Origin: Rhodopseudomonas pseudopalustris | Lineage (GTDB): Bacteria; Pseudomonadota; Alphaproteobacteria; Rhizobiales; Xanthobacteraceae | Direction of reading: 5' to 3' | Assembly: GCF_900110435.1 (NCBI RefSeq) | Contig: NZ_FODT01000006.1 | Span: 62,001-126,000 of the forward strand | Length of the DNA: 64,000 nt | In this document: positions 52,767 to 61,357 of the stretch, in pieces | How the letters are laid out: each line of letters opens with the position of its first letter | Position numbering within the stretch: position 1 is the first letter of the stretch | Translations under genes and position numbers: made by a program | The notes under the pieces: model-generated | What the model saw: the letters and a program-made list of their open reading frames with translations, nothing else | The model's database searches: none | What the model was told of the DNA's origin: nothing

Positions 52767-53801
52767 TCAGCGCACCGACCACACCAGCGGCGGCGCGCCG
52801 GCCGCGCTCGACAGCCCGACATGGATCCGCCGGCCGCAGCCGGCGGCAAGGCCGTCGACCAGCCCTTCCAGCACCCGCAGGCAGGCCGGATGGGCATCGT
52901 CGACCCCGTCCATCAGCGTCCAGCGGCCCTGCCGGACCTCGAAGCCGTCGCCGGTGTCGCACAGCTCGGCGCTGTCGTCCTGCGCCGTGAGCAACGCCTG
53001 CAGCAACCGCGCAAAGCCGGCGACGTCCCGCCCGGTCTCGCCGAGACCCGGCGCGAGTTCGTCGTAATACTGCATCCCGATCAGCTTGCCGGTCAGGTGC
53101 AGCAGATAAGCGGCGTCGATCGGCCCGAACAATTGCACCGCGACCGGGGCGGCGGTGCGGACATATTCCATCGCGTAGTTGCGATAGGCCTTCTCCAGCC
53201 GCGGCCGCGGCCAGCTCTCGACCGGCAGCGCCGGAGCCTTGGCCGGATCGAACACCGGCGCTTCGAGATGACGCGCGAACACCAGCCGCTGATCGGGATC
53301 GAGCGGATGGTCGGCTTCGTGGTAATAGCCTTCGAGGCCGTCCTGACCGTCGACGCTCTGCTTGGTGCAGACGAAGCCGAGGCCGAGACGGCCGAGCGCC
53401 ACGCCGTTATTGGCGTGCCAGCCGCGCAGCATCGCCCGCGATACCTCGCCCGGCACGCCGCAGATCGCGGTGCCGCGCCAGATCCAGCGCGGCGGCGGAT
53501 AGCGAATCCAGGCCTTGCGGTCGTTCTCGTAGATGTACTCGACATGCACGCCGCCGATCCAGTTCGACAGATAGTGATATTGCGCGGCGGCGACCGCTGG
53601 CGGCAGATGGCGCAGTCCGAGCTTGTCGAGCCCTGCGACGAAGCGCTGCTGCTGCTGGCGACGGAAAACCCGGAACACGAATTCGGCGGCGTCCGCCGTG
53701 CCGCGCCGGCTCACCAGCGTCAGGATCAATCCGGTGAAGCAGGCGTGATAAAGATCGGCGACGCTGCGCCAGCGGCGCCATTGCGTTTCGCGTTCGGACA
53801 T
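52767..53801 (-). CDS. Hypothetical protein (344 aa), unrecognised family
   Basis: 344 residues, no membrane segment or signal peptide. Distinctive features: Trp/Arg-rich N-terminus (WRRWRSVADLYHACF), WIGGVHVEYIYENDRKAWI, a Trp-rich YPPPRWIWRGTAICGVPGEVSR block, and DQRLVFARHLEAP. The C-terminal third is GC-rich and less ordered. I do not recognise the family. The gene diverges from the sorbosone-dehydrogenase-like gene. Consistent codon use supports a real gene. Confidence 0.7.
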   Translation of the reverse strand: MSERETQWRRWRSVADLYHACFTGLILTLVSRRGTADAAEFVFRVFRRQQQQRFVAGLDKLGLRHLPPAVAAAQYHYLSNWIGGVHVEYIYENDRKAWIRYPPPRWIWRGTAICGVPGEVSRAMLRGWHANNGVALGRLGLGFVCTKQSVDGQDGLEGYYHEADHPLDPDQRLVFARHLEAPVFDPAKAPALPVESWPRPRLEKAYRNYAMEYVRTAAPVAVQLFGPIDAAYLLHLTGKLIGMQYYDELAPGLGETGRDVAGFARLLQALLTAQDDSAELCDTGDGFEVRQGRWTLMDGVDDAHPACLRVLEGLVDGLAAGCGRRIHVGLSSAAGAPPLVWSVR

Positions 53802-53950
53802 CGCGTCCCGAGCTCCCTGGCTATTGTTGTGTTTTTCGTCGCTGCGACATTACGACGGGCCGGTTCACATGAATTTCATGGCACCGTGCCGAACACAACC
53901 CCGCTTCTGTCATTGGCATCCATGGATTCCTGCAAGCGGAGACGCCCTCG

Positions 53951-55294
53951 ATGCGCCGAACTTTCAACACCAGCCGCCTCGCCGCGTGCCTTGCCGTCGC
54001 GCTGCCGCTGGCGGCCTGCGGCGATCAGGCCAATCTGACGCAGGGCGAGGATTTCGGCGCGACTCCAAAACTCGCCGAGCCGAACAAGTCGCTGGTGCCG
54101 ACGGTCAATATCGCCAAGGCGGTCGGCTTCGCGGAGGGCGAGAAGCCGACGCCCGCCGACGGCATGACGGTGACCGCCTTCGCCACCAAGCTCGATCATC
54201 CCCGCACCCTCCACGTGCTGCCGAATGGCGACGTGCTGGTGACCGAGACCAATGCGCCGGAGCAGCCCGATCAGAACAAGGGCTTCAGGCGGATCGCGAC
54301 AGAATTCGTGATGGGCCGCGCCGGCGCGCGGACTCCGAGCGCCAACCGCATCACCCTGTTGCGCGACGCCGACGGCGACGGCGTGGCCGAGGTCCGCACC
54401 ACGTTTCTCGAAGGCCTGAATTCGCCGTTCGGCATGGCGCTGGTCGGCAATGATTTCTACGTCGCCAACACCGACGGAATCGTGCGCTTTCCCTACACCC
54501 CCGGCGACACCCGGATCGCCGCCAGCGGCGCCAAGCTCGCCGATCTGCCGGCCGGCCCGATCAATCATCACTGGACCAAGGATCTGATCGCCAGTCCGGA
54601 CGGAGCAAAGCTGTATGCGACCTCCGGCTCGAACAGCAATGTCGGCGAACACGGCATGAACAACGAGGTCAACCGCGCGGCGGTGCTCGAAATTGACCGG
54701 CAGAGCGGCGCAACGCGGCTGTTCGCCTCCGGCCTGCGCAACCCGAACGGCCCGGCATGGGAGCCGCAGACCGGCGCGCTTTGGGTCGTCGTCAACGAGC
54801 GCGACGAAATCGGCAGCGACCTCGTGCCGGACTATATGACCTCGGTGCAGGACGGCGGCTTCTACGGCTGGCCCTACAGCTATTACGGCCAGACGGTCGA
54901 CGCGCGCATCAAGCCGCCGCGACCGGATCTGGTCGCGAAGGCGATCAAGCCGGACTACGCGCTCGGCAGCCACACCGCCTCGCTCGGCCTCGCCTTCAAC
55001 ACCGGCGATCTGTTCCCCGCCGAGATGAAAGGCGGCGCTTTCATCGGCCAGCACGGCTCCTGGAATCGAAAGCCGCATTCCGGCTATAAGGTGATCTACG
55101 TGCCGTTCGCCGGAGGCAAGCCGTCCGGCCCGCCGCGCGATATCCTCTCCGGATTCCTCAACGACAAGGGTGAGGCCCTCGGCCGCCCGGTCGGCGTCGC
55201 CCTCGACAAACGCGGCGCGCTGCTGGTCGCCGACGACGTCGGCAATTCGATCTGGCGCGTCACGCCGACAGGGCGGGAGCAGGCGGCGCGATAA
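53951..55294 (+). CDS. Sorbosone-dehydrogenase-like PQQ-type beta-propeller lipoprotein
   Basis: 447 residues. It has a lipoprotein signal ([16 protein letters not shown], Cys at the lipobox) and then a six-bladed beta-propeller of the soluble glucose/L-sorbosone dehydrogenase family. Visible are [65 protein letters not shown] and the C-terminal [19 protein letters not shown] in shorter pieces. Membrane-bound periplasmic sugar or alcohol oxidation with PQQ is the likely role. It precedes the metallophosphoesterase gene by 265 bp. Confidence 0.85.
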   Translation: MRRTFNTSRLAACLAVALPLAACGDQANLTQGEDFGATPKLAEPNKSLVPTVNIAKAVGFAEGEKPTPADGMTVTAFATKLDHPRTLHVLPNGDVLVTETNAPEQPDQNKGFRRIATEFVMGRAGARTPSANRITLLRDADGDGVAEVRTTFLEGLNSPFGMALVGNDFYVANTDGIVRFPYTPGDTRIAASGAKLADLPAGPINHHWTKDLIASPDGAKLYATSGSNSNVGEHGMNNEVNRAAVLEIDRQSGATRLFASGLRNPNGPAWEPQTGALWVVVNERDEIGSDLVPDYMTSVQDGGFYGWPYSYYGQTVDARIKPPRPDLVAKAIKPDYALGSHTASLGLAFNTGDLFPAEMKGGAFIGQHGSWNRKPHSGYKVIYVPFAGGKPSGPPRDILSGFLNDKGEALGRPVGVALDKRGALLVADDVGNSIWRVTPTGREQAAR

Positions 55295-55559
55295 CGAAGG
55301 ACGCGATCGACAGCCGCGCGCGCTATCGCCTTCGCGACTAACTCCCAGAAGCACCAACGACCTGATACTTGCCGATCGAAAGACCCCGACGAACGATGAT
55401 CTCCTGATCGTTTGTTTTCGCAGCGCCTTAACCTGTCGCTGATACAACACCCTCTTCGAACGGCCGTTGGCATCCGTGCGATCGAACGCTGGATGGCAGG
55501 ACACGACCCGGCGCCATTATCGCGCCGCGCCGCACGGCCGCGCATAGAGGCTCTGCCCC

Positions 55560-57548
55560 ATGAATCATCGCGATCTGTCAGTTGGCCCGTCAGGCGGCGT
55601 GCTTGCAACCCGGCGCTCGTTTCTTCAATCCTCGACGGCGTTCATCGGCGCCGTGTCCCTCGGCGTGCCGTTCGGCGGGCCCGCATGGGCAAGCGAGCCG
55701 CGGCGTTACCCGATCGAGACGCCGGCGGTGACCACGAAAGAGCGGATGATCGCCTTTCCGGCGACGCGGACGCCCGGCCTGAAGAAGACGGAGCTGAACC
55801 AGGTCGCGCGCTACAAGGATCTCGGCTACGGCGAATGGTCGTTCGGTTCCGGCCTGCCGGTGGTGCAGCGGACCGACCTGATGTCCGCCGGCTATCAGAA
55901 GCCGGCGAACGCGGCCAGGACCCGGCTGCTCAAATTCTTCTCGTTCTCCGATGTCCACATCACCGACAAGGAAGCGCCGAACCAGCTGATCGCGTTCCAG
56001 CAGACCGAGCCCGCCGCCGCGAGCAACACCTCGATCTATTCGCCGGTGATGCTGTATTCGACGCAGGTGCTGGATGCGGCCGTGCAGACGGTCAACGATC
56101 TGCACCAACGCGACCCGTTCGATTTCGGCATCGCGCTGGGCGACGCCTGCAACAGCACCTCGTACAACGAGCTGCGCTGGTACATCGACGTGCTCGACGG
56201 CAAGCCGATCACGCCGAGCTCCGGCAAGCATCGCGGCAAGGACAGCATCGACTTTCAGATGCCATTCCAGGCCGCCGGCTTCGCCAAGGATCTTCCCTGG
56301 TATCAGGTTCTCGGCAACCACGATCATTTCATGATCGGATCGTTTCCGGTCGACGCCGATCCGTCGATGGGCCTGCGGCAGACCTACACCGCCGACAAGG
56401 TCTGGGCGGTCGGCGATCTGCTGAGACCGAACCTCGCCGGCTTCCCGGCGCTGTTCGACTATCGCAAGCTGAAGGCCGAGCCGGCGTTCTATCCGGGCGT
56501 CATCGATGGCGCGAGCCCTTATGGGGCGATCATTCATGCGGGCCGCGCCGACGACCCGGCGTTCAACGGCCAGCCGCCGCAGATCGACGCAGATCCCTTG
56601 CGCCGTCCTTTGCTCCGCGCCGAATGGCTCGCCGAATTCCGCGACACCACGACCAGCCCGAAGGGTCACGGCTTTGATCTGGTCGACCGCGCCAGCGCCG
56701 TCGACGGCTTTGCCTGCTACAGTTTCCTGCCGAAAGCCGACCTGCCGCTGAAGGTGATCGTGCTCGACGTCACCCAGTCCGAACAGGACGGTTCGCGCGA
56801 CATTCACGGCCACGGCTTTCTCGACGCGCGGCGCTGGGAATGGCTCAAGGCCGAACTGGCACGCGGACAGGCCGACAATCAGCTGATGATCATCGCCAAC
56901 CACATTCCGATCGGCGTCTCGCCGATCGGCTCCGAGATGGAATGGTGGATGGGCGACGCCAACGCGGCGCCCGGCTTCGCCAACGCCGTCGACCTCGCCG
57001 GCCTGGTGCAGACGCTGCAGGCGACGCCGAATCTGTTGATGTGGATCGCCGGACATCGCCACATGAACGTCGTCAAGGCGTTTCCCTCCGCCGATCCGAA
57101 CCGGCCGGAGCAAGGGTTCTGGCAGGTCGAGACCTGTTCGCTGCGCGACTTCCCGCAGCAGTTCCGAACCTTCGAGATCACGCTCAACGCCGACTACACG
57201 GTGTCGATCGAGGCCGTGAACGTCGACGTCGCTGCTGCCGAGGGAACGCCGGCGGCGCAGTCGCGCAAATACGCCATCGCGACCCAGCAGATCATTCAGA
57301 ACGACATCACCTTCAACAGCCGGAACTACGCGACGGCCGGCGGCCGCGGCACGCTGCAGGTCCCGAGCATGGACCCGACGAGGCCGCAAAGCGACGATCC
57401 CAAGGCGACCGACCCCTCGATCCAGTTCGTCGACCTGAGCACGGCCGCAAAGCCGGTCCCGTATCACGCGTCGAGCAATGTCGAGCTGCTGAAGCAGCTC
57501 AGCCCGGAAATGGTCAGCGTGCTGAAGCGGGCGGTGCCGCTGCGGTAG
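55560..57548 (+). CDS. TIGR03768-type metallophosphoesterase, Tat-exported
   Basis: 662 residues. Twin-arginine signal TRRSFLQSSTAFIGAVSLG near residues 18-36, followed by an AxA cleavage site (AWA). Metallophosphoesterase motifs: FSFSDVHITD (D-x-H), ALGDACNST (GDxx variant), VLGNHDHFM (GNHD), and MIIANHIPIGV and AGHRHMNVV (GHxH). The arrangement resembles the TIGR03768 family; natural substrate unknown. ATG 55560 directly precedes the Tat tail. Export as a folded metalloenzyme to the periplasm is likely. Confidence 0.88.
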   Translation: MNHRDLSVGPSGGVLATRRSFLQSSTAFIGAVSLGVPFGGPAWASEPRRYPIETPAVTTKERMIAFPATRTPGLKKTELNQVARYKDLGYGEWSFGSGLPVVQRTDLMSAGYQKPANAARTRLLKFFSFSDVHITDKEAPNQLIAFQQTEPAAASNTSIYSPVMLYSTQVLDAAVQTVNDLHQRDPFDFGIALGDACNSTSYNELRWYIDVLDGKPITPSSGKHRGKDSIDFQMPFQAAGFAKDLPWYQVLGNHDHFMIGSFPVDADPSMGLRQTYTADKVWAVGDLLRPNLAGFPALFDYRKLKAEPAFYPGVIDGASPYGAIIHAGRADDPAFNGQPPQIDADPLRRPLLRAEWLAEFRDTTTSPKGHGFDLVDRASAVDGFACYSFLPKADLPLKVIVLDVTQSEQDGSRDIHGHGFLDARRWEWLKAELARGQADNQLMIIANHIPIGVSPIGSEMEWWMGDANAAPGFANAVDLAGLVQTLQATPNLLMWIAGHRHMNVVKAFPSADPNRPEQGFWQVETCSLRDFPQQFRTFEITLNADYTVSIEAVNVDVAAAEGTPAAQSRKYAIATQQIIQNDITFNSRNYATAGGRGTLQVPSMDPTRPQSDDPKATDPSIQFVDLSTAAKPVPYHASSNVELLKQLSPEMVSVLKRAVPLR

Positions 57549-57609
57549 TAATCGCGCAGCAAAAGGTATGACGATCGGCGCGCGCCGCCTCGATCCGGAG
57601 GCGGCGGCT

Positions 57610-57648
57610 GGAGCAGGATGACTTATCTTCGAATCGTCATCCTGCTCC
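57610..57648. terminator. Hairpin between convergent genes (bidirectional terminator candidate)
   Basis: A perfect 13-bp inverted repeat GGAGCAGGATGAC / GTCATCCTGCTCC with a 13-base loop, located between the metallophosphoesterase and dcd stops. No long T-run follows on either strand; it may belong to the intergenic repeat family C block that begins at 57662. Confidence 0.45.
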
Positions 57649-57661
57649 AGGTTCTAGTTTG

Positions 57662-57708
57662 AGCATGATCTTCTCCGAAAACCGGTGTCCACTTTTCGGG
57701 ATCATGCT
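57662..57708. repeat. Family C palindromic repeat, copy 2
   Basis: AGCATGATC...CCGAAAACCGGTGTCCAC...GATCATGCT, the opposite orientation of the 15570-15614 copy. It ends one base before the dcd stop codon. Confidence 0.8.
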
Positions 57709-58815
57709 CTACGCCTTGAAATGCTTGCTCAGCTTCAGGCTCTGGCCCTGATAGTTCGAGCCGATGCGCTGGCCGTAGAGCGAGGCGGGGCGGGACAGCA
57801 TTTTTTCGTAGATCAGGCGGCCGACGATCTGGCCGTGTTCGAGAATGAACGGCACCTCGCGCGAGCGCACTTCCAGCACCGCGCGCGAGCCGAGCCCGCC
57901 GGCGCCCTCATAGCCGAAGCCGGGATCGAAGAAGCCCGCATAGTGCACGCGGAATTCGCCGACCAGCGGGTCGAACGGCACCATCTCGGCGGCGTAGTCC
58001 GGCGGCACCTGGACGGCTTCCTTCGAGGCGAGGATGTAGAACTCGCCGGGGTCGAGGATCAGCGTGCCGTCCGGGCGCGCCGCAATCGGCTCCCAGAACT
58101 CGCCGACCGCATAGCCGCCGCGGCGGTCGACATCGACCACGCCGGTGTGACGCTTGGCGCGGTAGCCGACAAAGCCGTTCGAGTTTTCGCCCGACAGATC
58201 GACGCTGAGCGCGACGCCGCCATTGAGATCGGCGTCGTCGGCATCGACCAGCCGTTCGAGGTCGTGCAGCGCATCCAACTCGTCGGCGTCGAGCGTGGCA
58301 TGGCCGGTGCGGAAGCGGACCTGCGACAGCCGCGAGCCCTCGCGCAGCAGCACCGGGAAGGTCTTCGGGCTGATCTCCGCATAAAGCGGGCCGTGATAGC
58401 CGGCGCCGATCATGTCGAAGCGGCGGGTGCCGTCGGCGATCACGCGGGTGAAGACATCAAGTCGCCCGGTCGAGCTTTTCGGATTGGCGGCGGCGACGAT
58501 GCTGCGCGGCAGCGCCAGGCTTTCCAGCAGCGGCACGATGTAGACGCAGTTGGTCTCCAGCACCGCGCCGTCGGACAGATCGATCTCGTGCAGCTTCAGC
58601 TCGTCGATTCGCTCGGCGACGGTGCAGTCCGGCCCCGGCAGGAAGCTCGCGCGCACCCGGTAGGCGACCGCGCCGAGCCGCAAATCCAGGCTGGCCGGCT
58701 GGATCTGGCTTTCGACGAACGGGTATTCCGGCAGGATCAGCCCGGCCTCGGCCATCGCCGCAATCATGCGGTCGGGCAGAATTCCATCGGCATCGGGCGG
58801 CAACGCAAACGGCAC
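57709..58815 (-). CDS. dcd: dCTP deaminase, long alphaproteobacterial two-domain form
   Basis: Deaminates dCTP to dUTP for thymidylate synthesis. About 368 residues, twice the length of classical Dcd. It has an N-terminal DCD_N-type part (LPEYPFVESQIQPASLDLRLG, SSTGRLDVFTRVIADG) and a second deaminase-like part with EFYILASKEAVQVPPDYAAEM and HYAGFFDPGFGYEG. GTG 58815 is chosen because GAGGA precedes it at 8 bases; ATG 58875 also opens the frame. This long form is common in alphaproteobacteria. Confidence 0.85.
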   Translation of the reverse strand: MPFALPPDADGILPDRMIAAMAEAGLILPEYPFVESQIQPASLDLRLGAVAYRVRASFLPGPDCTVAERIDELKLHEIDLSDGAVLETNCVYIVPLLESLALPRSIVAAANPKSSTGRLDVFTRVIADGTRRFDMIGAGYHGPLYAEISPKTFPVLLREGSRLSQVRFRTGHATLDADELDALHDLERLVDADDADLNGGVALSVDLSGENSNGFVGYRAKRHTGVVDVDRRGGYAVGEFWEPIAARPDGTLILDPGEFYILASKEAVQVPPDYAAEMVPFDPLVGEFRVHYAGFFDPGFGYEGAGGLGSRAVLEVRSREVPFILEHGQIVGRLIYEKMLSRPASLYGQRIGSNYQGQSLKLSKHFKA

Positions 58816-58894
58816 GGCGGCGATCCTCACAGCGGCCGCAGGGCCGCCAGACGCGGAAAAAATACACGATTTCATCGGTTATCCGATGGCTGGC

Positions 58895-58923
58895 TTGACG
58901 TGAAGTGCACCGAGGATTATGAG
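58895..58923 (+). promoter_or_regulatory. Sigma-70-type promoter for the SAM-II/metZ transcript
   Basis: TTGACG (58895-58900), 17-bp spacer, TATGAG (58918-58923). A transcript starting near 58930 would begin a few bases before the riboswitch, which fits well. Confidence 0.6.
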
Positions 58924-58935
58924 CCGGACTTATCC

Positions 58936-58993
58936 CGTGGTGATTTGAGCCGGCCGGCTTGCAGCCACGTTAAACAAGTCGCTAAACAGGCCG
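58936..58993 (+). promoter_or_regulatory. SAM-II riboswitch
   Basis: Matches the compact SAM-II aptamer: stem CGTGG (58936-58940) with CCACG (58965-58969), the loop TGATTTGAGCCGGCC, TTGCAGCCACG, and the TTAAACAAGTCGCTAAA segment that forms the pseudoknot with the loop. SAM-II is an alphaproteobacterial switch found in front of met genes; it lowers expression when S-adenosylmethionine is abundant. Located about 90 bp upstream of metZ. Confidence 0.88.
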
Positions 58994-59042
58994 GGGACAG
59001 TGTGATCCCGGCTCGAGGGTTGATCCCCAGGCCGGTTTTTTT
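58989..59042 (+). terminator. Terminator-like hairpin at the riboswitch
   Basis: GGCC-GGGGA (58989-58997) pairs with TCCCC-A-GGCC (59024-59033), followed by seven T residues (59036-59042). Its 5' arm overlaps the 3' end of the SAM-II pseudoknot strand, so the two may be mutually exclusive. An alternative hairpin CCGGG/CCCGG (58991-59011) is also possible. Confidence 0.6.
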
Positions 59043-59080
59043 GTGCCCGCACCGCCCGGTGTGGTCACGAGGGAGACCAC

Positions 59081-60307
59081 ATGTCCGAGACCAAATCGCC
59101 CGATCCGAAGCCCTCCATCGCCATCCCCGACACCGCTCACTATCGCCGCGAGACCCGCCTGGTGCATTCCGGCAGCCTGCGCTCGCAATATGGCGAGACC
59201 TCCGAGGCGCTGTTTCTGACCCAGGGCTTCGTCTACGACAGCGCCGAGCAATGCGAAGCGCGCTTCACCGGCGACGATCCCGGCTTCCAATATTCGCGCT
59301 TTTCCAACCCGACGGTGTTCAGCTTCGAGCAACGCATGGCGGAGTTCGAAGGCGCCGAGGCGGCGCGCGCCACCGCCACCGGCATGGCCGCGGTGACCGC
59401 CGCGATGCTGGCGCCGCTGCGCGCCGGCGATCACGTCGTCGCCTCCAAGGCGATGTTCGGATCATGCCGCTACGTGGTCGAGGACCTGCTGCCGCGCTAC
59501 GGCATCGAATCGACGCTGGTCGACGGCCTCGATCTCGACCAATGGCAGCGCGCGGTTCGGCCGAACACCAAGACGTTCTTTCTGGAAAGCCCGACCAATC
59601 CGACGCTCGACGTGCTCGACATCGGCGCGATTGCGCAGATCGCCCATGCCGGCGGCGCGCGCCTCGTCGTCGACAACGTGTTCGCGACGCCGATCTGGCA
59701 GAGCCCGCTCGAACTCGGCGCCGACGTCGTGGTGTATTCCGCGACCAAGCACATCGACGGCCAGGGCCGCTGTCTCGGCGGCGTGGTGCTGGCGTCGCAG
59801 GCGTTCATCGAGGAGCATATCCAGATGTATCTGCGCCAGACCGGTCCGTCGCTGTCGCCGTTCAACGCCTGGGTGCTGCTGAAGGGCCTGGAGACGCTGT
59901 CGGTCCGCGTCCGGCAGCAGACCGAGACCGCGGCCGCGATCGCCGACGCGCTGGCGATTCATCCCAAGGTCGCGCGGCTGATCTATCCCGGCCGCGCCGA
60001 TCATCCGCAGGCGGCGACCGTCAAGAAGCAGATGGGCGCCGGCTCGACGCTGGTGGGCTTCGAGGTCAAGGGCGGCAAGGCCGAGGCGTTCCGCTTCCTC
60101 AACGCGCTGAAGCTGGTGAAGATCAGCAACAATCTCGGCGACGCCAAGAGCCTGGTCACCCACCCGGCGACCACCACGCATCAGCGGCTGAAGCCGGAAG
60201 CCCGCGCCGAACTCGGCATCAGCGAGGGCTTCATCCGCTATTCGGCCGGGCTCGAGCACAAGGACGATCTGATCGAGGATTTGATCGCCGCGCTCGATCA
60301 CGTGTGA
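59081..60307 (+). CDS. metZ: O-succinylhomoserine sulfhydrylase
   Basis: Converts O-succinylhomoserine and sulfide to homocysteine with PLP. 408 residues of the Cys/Met-metabolism PLP family; PLP lysine in VYSATKHIDGQGR. Also GFVYDSAEQCEARF, RFSNPTVFSFEQRM, and SNNLGDAKSLVTHPATTTH, which favour MetZ over cystathionine synthases. ATG 59081 lies behind GAGGGAG. Controlled by the SAM-II riboswitch upstream. Confidence 0.95.
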   Translation: MSETKSPDPKPSIAIPDTAHYRRETRLVHSGSLRSQYGETSEALFLTQGFVYDSAEQCEARFTGDDPGFQYSRFSNPTVFSFEQRMAEFEGAEAARATATGMAAVTAAMLAPLRAGDHVVASKAMFGSCRYVVEDLLPRYGIESTLVDGLDLDQWQRAVRPNTKTFFLESPTNPTLDVLDIGAIAQIAHAGGARLVVDNVFATPIWQSPLELGADVVVYSATKHIDGQGRCLGGVVLASQAFIEEHIQMYLRQTGPSLSPFNAWVLLKGLETLSVRVRQQTETAAAIADALAIHPKVARLIYPGRADHPQAATVKKQMGAGSTLVGFEVKGGKAEAFRFLNALKLVKISNNLGDAKSLVTHPATTTHQRLKPEARAELGISEGFIRYSAGLEHKDDLIEDLIAALDHV

Positions 60308-60322
60308 GTTCAAGCGTCCGAC

Positions 60323-60347
60323 GGCCGACCACGCCGCGTGGTCGGCC
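60323..60347 (+). terminator. Hairpin after metZ
   Basis: GGCCGACCACG / CGTGGTCGGCC, 11 bp, loop CCG, beginning 16 bp after the metZ stop. No T-run follows, so it may stabilise the mRNA end or act with another factor. Confidence 0.45.
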
Positions 60348-60373
60348 TGTGAAGCCGTGTAGTTCCGCTATCA

Positions 60374-60468
60374 CGTCCGTCATGGCCGGGCTTGTTCCCG
60401 GCCATCGACGTCTTCCCCGCATCATCTGCCTGAGACGTGGATGCCCGCGACGAGCGCGGACATGACGC
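60374..60468. repeat. Family F-like palindromic repeat
   Basis: CGTCCGTCATGGCCGGGC on the left and GCGGACATGACG on the right, with GGCCGGGCTTGTTCCCGGCC hairpin at the left and GACGTCTT/GAGACGTGG in between. Resembles the 33803-33886 element in structure but not in detailed sequence. Confidence 0.6.
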
Positions 60469-60696
60469 GTGGTGACGTCATTGCTGGATTCGCCACACGA
60501 TCGGCCGGCTCGCGTCGTTGCCGGAACTTCAGCACGCGATGGAACCCGCAGGCGTCGACATGCCGCAGTTGCGAAGCGTCGCGCAGGCGCTCGGCGATGC
60601 TATCAGCATGGGGCTGCCTCGGGCCGCGCTCAGCACAGTGAGGTGGCGCAGACGCGCGGCCGTCAGAAAGCCAAGTCAGCGAACTCGATTGTTCCG

Positions 60697-61341
60697 ATGA
60701 AATTTCCCACCCTGCTCATCCTCGCCGCCGCACTCGCGCTCGGCGGCTGTGTCACGAATTCCCAGTCGCCGCTCGGCGTCTCGCCGTCGCTGGTCAGCCC
60801 GGCGGTGGCGGCGCGCTATGCCGCGATCGACACCGAGAAGTTTCCGATCGACGGCGTCGATCCGGGCGATCTCAATCCCGCTTATGTGCGGCAGGTCGTC
60901 GACTACACGGGCAGCGAGCCGCCCGGCACCGTCGTGGTCGAACCGCGCAACCGCTTTCTCTATCTGGTGACCGAACGCGGCAAGGCGCTGCGCTACGGCG
61001 TCGGTGTCGGCAAGGCCGGGCTGGCCTTCACCGGCACGGCGGAAGTCGGGCGCAAGGCGGAATGGCCGAACTGGGCCCCGACGGCGAAGATGATCGCGCG
61101 CGAACCGGCGCGTTACGGCAAGCTGGCCGGCGGGATGTCCGGAGGTGTCGACAATCCGCTCGGACCGCGTGCGCTGTATCTCTACCGCAACGGCAAGGAC
61201 ACGATGTTCCGCATCCACGGTACCACCGAGCCGGGGACGATCGGCGAAGCGGTCTCGTCCGGCTGCATCAGGATGTTGAACCAGGACGTGCTCGATCTTT
61301 ACGAGCGCGTGCCGACCGGCGCGCGGGTCGTGGTGAAGTGA
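60697..61341 (+). CDS. L,D-transpeptidase (YkuD domain) lipoprotein
   Basis: 214 residues. It begins with a lipoprotein signal (LLILAAALALGGCVTNS, lipobox Cys) and has a YkuD domain: NRFLYLVTERGKALRYGVGVG, the catalytic His in FRIHGTTEPG, and the catalytic Cys in AVSSGCIRMLNQD. Such enzymes crosslink peptidoglycan or attach lipoproteins. ATG 60697 is used because the upstream frame has no signal peptide. It converges with the SGNH hydrolase operon. Confidence 0.9.
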   Translation: MKFPTLLILAAALALGGCVTNSQSPLGVSPSLVSPAVAARYAAIDTEKFPIDGVDPGDLNPAYVRQVVDYTGSEPPGTVVVEPRNRFLYLVTERGKALRYGVGVGKAGLAFTGTAEVGRKAEWPNWAPTAKMIAREPARYGKLAGGMSGGVDNPLGPRALYLYRNGKDTMFRIHGTTEPGTIGEAVSSGCIRMLNQDVLDLYERVPTGARVVVK

Positions 61342-61357
61342 AAGACGAGTCCCGGCC

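Larger units (their letters stand above)
60308..60696. other. Intergenic region metZ - L,D-transpeptidase
   Basis: 389 bp holding a perfect 11-bp hairpin just after metZ (60323-60347) and a family F-like palindromic repeat (60374-60468). The remainder up to ATG 60697 has no recognisable gene; the promoter for the transpeptidase should be near its end. Confidence 0.5.

Noticed and set aside
55590..57467. Long minus-strand reading frame (625 codons) opposite the metallophosphoesterase
   Set aside because: Antisense shadow typical of high-GC coding DNA; the plus-strand gene has Tat and metal motifs.
57685..60465. 926-codon plus-strand frame over dcd and metZ
   Set aside because: It is antisense to dcd and out of frame with metZ, and crosses the riboswitch leader; composition is that of a shadow frame.
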